Origin: Myxocyprinus asiaticus
Taxonomy: Eukaryota > Chordata > Actinopteri > Cypriniformes > Catostomidae
Direction of reading: 5' to 3'
Length of the DNA stretch: 64,000 nt
NCBI RefSeq assembly: GCF_019703515.2
Contig: NC_059349.1
Location: 25,478,744 to 25,542,743 of the forward strand
The notes beneath the pieces were generated by a model that was not told the origin of the DNA, ran no database searches, and worked only from the letters and a program-made list of their open reading frames with translations. Each line of letters opens with the position of its first letter. The stretch's first letter is position 1. This document shows positions 56,724 to 64,000 of this stretch, one piece after another. The position numbers and the translations under genes are program-made.

Positions 56724-57760
56724 CTCAAACAGTCAGTAGTGTCAGGTGTCTTTGGCATATTTACCCATTTTAAGGTCTGGGCTAAACACGTCACAGGGTC
56801 ATGGAGCCACGGGTTCACAGGGCACAGGATGAGGGAAAGCGACCTCTGCTCATACTGAAAGAAAGCAAACACACAATTAACACACACACAAAGAAACCAA
56901 ACACATATACACAAATTAATACACAAAGCAAGTGTAATGTTTACAAACACAAACACACAAGGGTTAAAAGGAGTTAACTCGCTGAGTAAGCATGAACATG
57001 AATGTGAGGTGTTTCCCCTTTGGGATTAAAGTGAGAAATCTGTCAGTCTATGACCAGCTTCTGGATAAAAAGCCAATTTTCCCATGAGGCGAATATCCAG
57101 GCAGAAACACCAACCTGAAAAGGCCACATGAGAAAGAGTGACATCATTTCAGATGTGCTCTTTGTAGTGTAAAGGTAACAGGAGAGATCCAGCCTCGGGC
57201 CTCTTGTTCAGCTGGTAAACTGAAACTGGTTGCCACTGTTTAACACAAAGTCAGATGCACTGCCAAGTTTCCTTTCTGGTCAATGCAGGAGCCAATGCTA
57301 CAGGCACTTGTATACAGCACTACTGGTTTTCAAGTGGCATATTACAAGAGCTGGTATTAAAAGAAGCAGGGACAAAAGAAAACAGAGAAGTGTGAGGATG
57401 AAGGGAAGAGGATGGAGTGGCGGATGATGTTATGGAGCCATGGAGATGGATGGCAAGCAGATGGAAGGAGCTTAGGGACTTCAAGATGCACAAAACTAAA
57501 TGGACTAATATCCAGACAGAAAAACAGATGCTAGTTAAAGATCTTTCATGTGATGAACACAAACAACTAAAGAGATTGTCTGGACCATGGCCTTGTAGAG
57601 CCAATGCATTGCCTGCATGAGCACAATCAAGCAACACAACTTGGAGTCTGGCTTGCACCACTGCCCAAATTCATTCCCCACTCTTTTTATCATTTCCTGT
57701 CTCCTCTTTCGATGTCCCTATAAATAAAGGAGGAAAAAGGCCAAAACTAACAAATAAGTA
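56723..57760. other. intergenic, no gene recognised
   Basis: CA-rich short runs at 56870-56960 and several overlapping unsupported ORFs near 57230-57660. Any 5' exon of rreb1 here could not be identified. Confidence 0.4.
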
Positions 57761-57764
57761 GGAT

Positions 57765-57858
57765 GGGGGGGGGGGGGGGCTGGGTAGCTCAGTGAGTAAA
57801 GATGCTGACTACAACCCCTGGAGTAGCGAGTTCGAATTCAGTGTGTGTGTGTGTGATT
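57765..57858 (+). mobile_element. truncated tRNA-derived SINE head
   Basis: After a G run, GCTGGGTAGCTCAGTGAGTA and GAGTTCGAATTCAG match the SINE head. The body is lost and replaced by a GT microsatellite. Fourth member of the family in this window. Confidence 0.8.
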
Positions 57859-57859
57859 G

Positions 57860-60070
57860 TAAATGAGATGGCTAGTGGAGTTCAGGGTATCCACTTATCT
57901 GTGTGGGCACGTCGTGCTGCCCATGTCTAAATCCACCACTGCAGTATAGTCCGATTCCCGAACAAATGACTCTTATAAGCTGGAACTTTTTAGTAAAACA
58001 TAAACCCTTTCACATCATTCAGAGTGGTTACTGGTTTTCTGATGCACAACTTACGACTTTAGACATGTCCAACTTTAAATGGAAAAAGAACTGCAACAGT
58101 GTTCTGTAATGTAACTACTGCTATACTTAAGGTTTGTGAGACTTCAATCAGGCAGTGACTGGATGTTCATATGACAATGTAAAGTTAAAGATACAAAATT
58201 ATTGTTTTAATCAGTAAAATTCCATAAAAGAATAAATGAATTAAATGTTACCAAAATATATATTTTTTATTAGAAGTTTTATTCAAAATAAAGTTGGATT
58301 GCATTTACACCTCTAAAAATCTGTGTAAACATGCCTTTTACAAGAATTGTATTAAATTTATATTTGATATCTGATCTGTTATATCTGCTCTGCTGAAATC
58401 TGATCTCATCATTTGGTAACAGGATGCTGAGGGCAGTAAAACTGTATTTCTTATTTCCAAATAATTATTCCTAAAAGTACTAAAAGAATAGTTAAATGGA
58501 ACCCATAACGAACAAGAATCATTAAGAGGAATCGGAAAATTCCTTATGATTCCCATACCTACAAATAAATAAATAAAATGAAATTATTCTTGTCACTTGA
58601 GTTCAAAGTTACAACAGGACAGGAAAAGAGTTTTATAACGACACATTAAAAATCAACCTATTTCAGTACTATAAGTACTGTATACGCTTTGACGATGTTG
58701 TAAATGCTGACAGTCATGCCAATAAATCTTTGTTAACACTGACTATGTGTGTTTGTGGAAAGATTGTCTCAAAGCTCTTGCATCCCTGTGTGACAGGCAC
58801 AGGCAAGTGTTGGATTGGGCAGGTGTTAGCTCATGGGGCTATCGCGTTCTGCTGGCTCTACACTCCATACTGTTCCTGTATCAGTTTCAGCATGTGTGTA
58901 TGTGTGTTTGTGTTGAGTGGGGGAGGTGTTAGAATGGAAAGGGCTCGGTGGGGATGACAGCTACAGTGCTCTGAAGTCAGAGAATCTGGAGGAGGATTCA
59001 GAGAAGTGAAGACACCCTAAGAAGGTTTCTGGCTAAACTGGTTCTATGGCTCGACTCTCAATTCCCATCACTCTCTGGGTTACACCTCTTTCCTCTTCTC
59101 CTCCTACAACCTCCAAACAAACTTGAGCTCCACTGCTTCATCACAAACCTCTTCTGCTTCATTTCCTGTGCACTTCCCTTTCCACAGAGGCTGTTCTGAG
59201 ACCATAATTGATTGTCATGTGTAGCTCAATGCAGAATTGATTTGGGCAAAAAAAAAAAAATAATAATAATACCAGAACCAACTAAGGCCGAAATGACAAA
59301 TATATAAAATTAGGCCATAGGAAAACCACATGGAGGGATTTATTGTCTGTATAAGCACTTTTACAGGAAACCCTTTTATCAGGAGTTGTTCTTCATGTCA
59401 TACATCAAAAGCAAGATGAGTACAGGTAGACCCTCGAAAATCCAGCTAAAACTAGATTAAGGTGGTAGCTGTGTTTTGGAACATAATAGCGAAATTCTAA
59501 TTTGTCCAAGCTTGTCATTAGCTGGTCCAAACTGGTCCAAGATGGTTCATGTGCTTGGCCAGCTGGACTACCAGCTGTTGGGGACCAGGCTGAACTAGTA
59601 GATCATCTTGGACCAGTCTGAACCAGTTAATGACCAGCTTGGGGAAGGAATATAGTTGTAAGAGAGCGATACAGATCAAGAAATGTCCTCAATGTGCTTG
59701 AAACTCTGATTGGAATGTCTATAAAAGGGTTAACAGGGAGGAGGGGACAGCATTAAGGCCTTGGCAAGGCAGCACACAGCTGTCACTCCAAACAGGTGGA
59801 CCTGACATGACCTTTGGCTTTTGTTGCATACAGCAACCATTTTGTTTTAGGCAATGAAGCCAGGAACTCTAGCAAAACACATGACATCACAGCAGGAGAA
59901 TAAACTCCTGGAGGAAGTTAACATCATCCTAAAATACTTGCTTTATTTGTGTTCAGACGGAGGGATTCTCACAGTGTTTGATGCATGAGCTATTGGCTAT
60001 TACAATCTCCTGACAACCAAGTGCCTAAAAACACTTGATAATTATATTAAGATATTGTTGCAGCTTTGTG
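57860..60070. other. intergenic, no gene recognised
   Basis: 59510-59640 has a local palindromic repeat rich in CCAGCT and GGTCCAA motifs. The GT-rich stretch near 58890 gives the overlapping short ORFs there. Nothing else is supported. Confidence 0.4.
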
Positions 60071-60074
60071 AACA

Positions 60075-60541
60075 GAGCTGTTCAGCCAAGACATCAATTT
60101 GTAGGTGAACCCGGATGTCAAATTCACCATGGGTTTCCTCTGGATTTTCTTATGGGTTTTTATAATGGGGTTTTTCAATTTATGAATTAAACAAGGTCTG
60201 TGGTAAACGTGGATGTTTTTTGTACAACATAAATTACACACTTTCATACCTCAAATGTGAATTATGAAGCCACCGTGTTTAAAAAAAAAAAAAAAAGTAT
60301 TCAATTCAATACAACTTCAAAATTAACATTTGAGGTCTTTTATGTTGTAGAACAAAACGTTCATGTGTTTAATTTATGTTGTTGAACAAAACATCCAAGT
60401 ATCGTCAAGAAATGTTTACCTCAGACCTTATTTTACTCATAAGTTAAAAACCCCATTATAAAAACCCACTGAAACATCCAGTGGGAACCCATGGTGAATT
60501 CTCTTCCAGATTTTTGGACTACGACCTGAACAGCTCTATTA
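60075..60541. repeat. foldback repeat with long inverted arms
   Basis: Left AGAGCTGTTCAG; right CTGAACAGCTCT near 60527-60538. Inside, CACCATGGGTTTC / GGAACCCATGGTG and ACACTTTCATACCTCAAATG / AACATTTGAGGTCTTTTATG are mirrored. A poly-A tract (60281-60296) marks the centre. Confidence 0.7.
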
Positions 60542-61019
60542 CATCAGAATTATTATAGTAGAAACCAAGTTCTTCTTGATACAACAAACCTGTTGAAAAG
60601 ACAGCATTATGGGTCACCAGTATGTATTGTGGCAAATTCACTAAACAGTTGAGCTACATTCATACATGGTATTCCAAAAAGCTTATTCACTAACCACCCA
60701 AAATCCAAATAATGCCTTAGACTGTAAAGGAATAATGCTGTACAGTCCCCGCAGAGTGTGTCAAATCACAGTGGTCTGCCGCATCCTCCACTATCTAGCG
60801 CTTAGAATCGGCCTGCAAAATCGGTCTTGTGCTGTGCATATTACGTTCAGCATGAATTTTGTGGGCGCATTTACCTGATCTGCATAATTCCTTTAGTGAT
60901 TTGGCCACTAAACCAGCGCAGAGAGCACATGCAAATGAACAATGCATTTACCAGGCACAATTCATTCTTAGTAAATTCCCCCCATTGTGTTTTAGATGTT
61001 GGTGTCCCCACCAGGCTTC

Positions 61020-61925
61020 TTAACTAACTTACCCAGCAAGGTTCAACCCTAATCAAAAAGCCCATGCTGGCTGACCAGCACCAAACAGCACAAATACTAA
61101 CAAGCATAAACCATGCTGGTCTTTCTCAGCAACTAAGCCACATGCAGACTCTTTTTTTTTTGGGTCTATGCCAATGGAGCGTAACAATGCATATACTATA
61201 AGGAGACCCTCACTTCCTCTGTCACATACAGCTGCAGTCCCAAGATGAGCTACATGCTGCAGTTAAGCAGGACAAGCTTTTTGAACTACCACCCATTTCC
61301 AGCACTGTGCATTCCAAGCTATTTAAAACACAACCCCAGTGCTGATTTACCCAAGCGTACACTTCTGGTAATTATTTCACAACCAGCCCCCTTCCTCAGA
61401 TCTCTCTCCATCTCACCTTCTTTCAAGAAACACATCTTTAAGGGCTGCTCTTTTACAGTAGAAGCTATTGGTTAAGTACATTTATAGTGTTGAGATTTTA
61501 GGCCTTACAGACAGTCACTGTCTCAGACCAGACAATACAGTGTGTTGCCAGTGAGCTGAAGTAGGTCAAAAAGTGTATTTGGCAGTGTTACGCGTGTTTA
61601 CGCTCCGTTGTGGTGCTTGCAGACTCTTGCCTGCATGCATGCATGCCAGCTCCCTTTGCTTCTGTACTCTCTTTCTCCAAGCTAAAATGGTCAGCATTGC
61701 TGGTCATCAGCATATGTTGTGTTTTGGATGTTAGTCCACAGCTTAGGATGCTGGTATCCTTACCAGACTTCTTGAAGCAAGATTTCCTTGGTCAACTAGC
61801 TTAACCAGAAAGACCATGCTGGTTTTGATAATTAACAACATGGCTGTGTTGGTCCACTAACTAGACCAGCAAAAAAAACATCACTAACCAGCATAAACCA
61901 GCCTGGACCAGAAAATAAATGTATG
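61020..61925. repeat. CCAGC/GCTGG dispersed repeat fragments
   Basis: Two related segments, 60985-61140 and 61725-61920, share GTGTTTTAGATGTTGGTG-like starts and ACCATGCTGGT plus GACCAGC motifs. Between them are only unsupported ORFs. The family is short, palindromic and common in this window (also 59510-59640). Confidence 0.55.
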
Positions 61926-63130
61926 ATGATCTTTTCAGCAGGACTGTCTGTTATATCCACCCCAACCACTCTTGCTCTGGCCCTCTGTCCTTCTCCACCC
62001 ACCTTCAGCTGAGTTTTTTCAAAGTCCTTATCATCCGAAACAGACTTTGTCTATTCAACGTGCCCACTCTTGCGCTTCTGAACCCGTGCATGCATACATG
62101 CATGAGCACACGCACAAGTAGTACAATGTCAAAGCTACACCTGAATTAAATAAGTCATTGATCTAGCTTAGTAATAAAACACACATTTCCTTTTCATCCA
62201 AAGAATGTGTTTGAGAAGAAATTAATGTATGGGTGGTTTCTAACACTCAAATCTAACTCTTATGTCCATTTCCTAAGGGGGGACCCTGATCAAAGTACAG
62301 GGCCACATCACTGACCGTTGGTCACCATAGAAACTACGATTCACTCCTGACTCCACTCCCATTTAGAGTCCTGCCCACAGCCAGCCACCAAAGCTCCTCC
62401 CCTCCTCAAGGGCCCCATCCTCTAATTCAGCCAATCCGGTCAGAGCAGTCAGGTGATACTGTAGGGCTTAGGCGAGTGCATATGAGTGAGTAACTGCTGG
62501 CAACAGCTGGGGGTTGTCAGTCAACCACATGGCGCTTGTCATAAGCAAGATTGGACCGTAAAAATAATTCAGTTTACTCCCACATACACAAGAGGTATCA
62601 CTGAAATAAGTAAGACATTGTGTTGGAGCAACTCTGGTGGTGGACAGACCGCTACTGTGAGGATGTAATATACTGGAGAAGTTGGTGTAAAGGAGGAAAG
62701 GCCAGAGCAAAGAAGGTCTCCACCCAGCATTAGCCATTATCATGATTAACTCTGATATTACTGACATAAAAAGCATACTTTTACAGCATAATCATGTTGA
62801 ACAAATGGAAATTGCATGCATAGAATCTGATAAGAGTGGTTTGGAAACCCCTAAAAAAAGTGCACACCTTCATAAAACCTTCACAAAGTAATTTTAAGTG
62901 GGCAGAGTCCATATGTGTGTATATGGAAATCCCTTTCATACCGTGGTCCCCCTCATAATCTACTGTACTTTGACTTGGTGAGCACACCAGTTTGGGGCCA
63001 GAAACGGTCTTTCAGTGCAGTTCCTTTTGTTTTTTTTTACAAACATATTCAGTAACGTGACAGCAGCTGAGTTTACATCCAAATTTTTAGCATTTATAAA
63101 CTTATTAAAAAAATTAGACTAAAGAAAATG
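61926..63130. other. intergenic, no gene recognised
   Basis: No repeat family or ORF with signal. The 102-aa minus frame at 62468-62776 lacks splice context and similarity. Confidence 0.4.
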
Positions 63131-63139
63131 CAATTCATT

Positions 63140-63330
63140 GCGCGTTTCCATCTACTACGTCATGCGCTTTATCTTGAGGGAGCCCGTCTTGTCATGATGG
63201 ACAAGCTAAATTACCTCCTTGCTTCGAGGAGAGTATTTGCGGTATTAGATAAATTGTACATTGTTTTGTTAAGTGCTGCCAGGAGACGTAATAACTCATA
63301 AAATGAGGGCTGAAATGGCTGAAACCCAGT
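63140..63330. repeat. antisense fragment of the GGTTTCCATC element family
   Basis: GTTTCCATCTACTACGTCAT, GCGCTTTATCTTGAGGGAGC and GCTGCCAGGAGACG match the reverse complement of the element at 45613-46020, which places both in one family. Ends are decayed. Confidence 0.7.
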
Positions 63331-63629
63331 AAGTAAAATTAATTGGTTAAAAAAAAAATATTCACCAATTCACTAATATGTAGCATTGGGAAGTTAATTA
63401 ATTTTAAGTGAATCTATTCATTCGGAGGGTTCATGTAAATTAAGTAGTTCAATTAAATGATTCCTGAATTCACTTGAGCCTCTGCAAAGAAGTCAGCTTG
63501 TTTTTTGAAGCAAAATATTTAGTTTATTGCTGCTGTTTATCATTATATTTTCGAATCAGTCCTATAAAATAGTATGGTTTCTAGTTTTATTTGTTGTATT
63601 TAGTATAATTGAATGCTGTCACCCTAATT

Positions 63630-64000
63630 GAGTAGGGATGTCCTGATAACGATACTGGTATCAGAATCGGGTCCGATACTGTGCTCACATACTCGTACTC
63701 ATGCAAGCGCTCCGATATCAAAAAACTATTCTATCTGACGTATGAATGTCATTGCGTAAACATTCAGTGCACAAATTAAATCCAAGATGTGTCCAAGTGT
63801 GATTATTAAACGGCAAAGGATGCAATTTAATGAAATCTGCACATGCACAAACATGCAGACTACTTACAGTATTTAGTTCATTAAATAACAGACTTTTGCG
63901 GTTTAAAATCACACTGGGCCAAGTATCGACCTGCTCTTCCAGAGGTGTGAAGCTGTCGTCACAAGCCGACGTCACTCGGTATCCCACCAAAATAAAAACT
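63630..64000. repeat. partial dispersed element at the window edge
   Basis: Begins AGTAGGGATGTCCTGATAAC with GATACTGGTATCAGAATCGG, a start seen in fish inverted-repeat elements. The right end lies beyond the window. Confidence 0.45.

Overview
This window is vertebrate nuclear DNA. It has long introns with canonical splice sites, three recognisable animal genes and dense teleost-type repeats: Tc1-like elements, tRNA- and 5S-derived SINEs, hAT-like and 3-bp-TSD miniature elements, and hairpin repeats. The repeat mix suggests a cyprinid fish. Genus and species cannot be fixed from the sequence alone.

Layout. (1) 1196-6443, plus strand: nebl/lasp2-type gene (LIM domain, nebulin-like repeats, linker, SH3), seven coding exons, 276 aa, an actin-filament adaptor. 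(2) 7345-17974, minus strand: riok1, the atypical RIO kinase of late 40S ribosome maturation, 17 coding exons, 559 aa, convergent with nebl. The two likely polyadenylation signals lie about 240 bp apart. (3) 17975-22840: intergenic, filled with decayed LINE-1-like sequence, a diverged tandem/inverted repeat tract and other dispersed repeats. (4) 25493-47665, minus strand: rreb1, a 16-zinc-finger transcription factor, 11 coding exons, 1709 aa, with a probable 3'UTR reaching about 22850. Its first coding exon begins with a splice acceptor, so 5' noncoding exons must lie further right or outside the window. (5) 47670-64000: no protein-coding gene recognised. This part holds repeats and the unidentified 5' region of rreb1.

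rreb1 followed by riok1 in the same orientation matches the human 6p24 order as I recall it, but SSR1 and CAGE1, which lie between them in human, are not seen here. nebl sits where human has SNRNP48.

I found no CRISPR array, no operon and no obvious undescribed protein system. The most unusual content is the architecture of the transposons. There is a four-level nest at 52.8-56.4 kb, a multi-element nest in an rreb1 intron (34.3-38.1 kb), an LTR-TRIM-like element with a tRNA-Phe primer site inside another repeat within riok1, and two elements with 3-bp duplications inserted at the same TAA of one hairpin family. Many of these have exact target-site duplications that can be read directly. One riok1 intron appears to use a GC-AG boundary.
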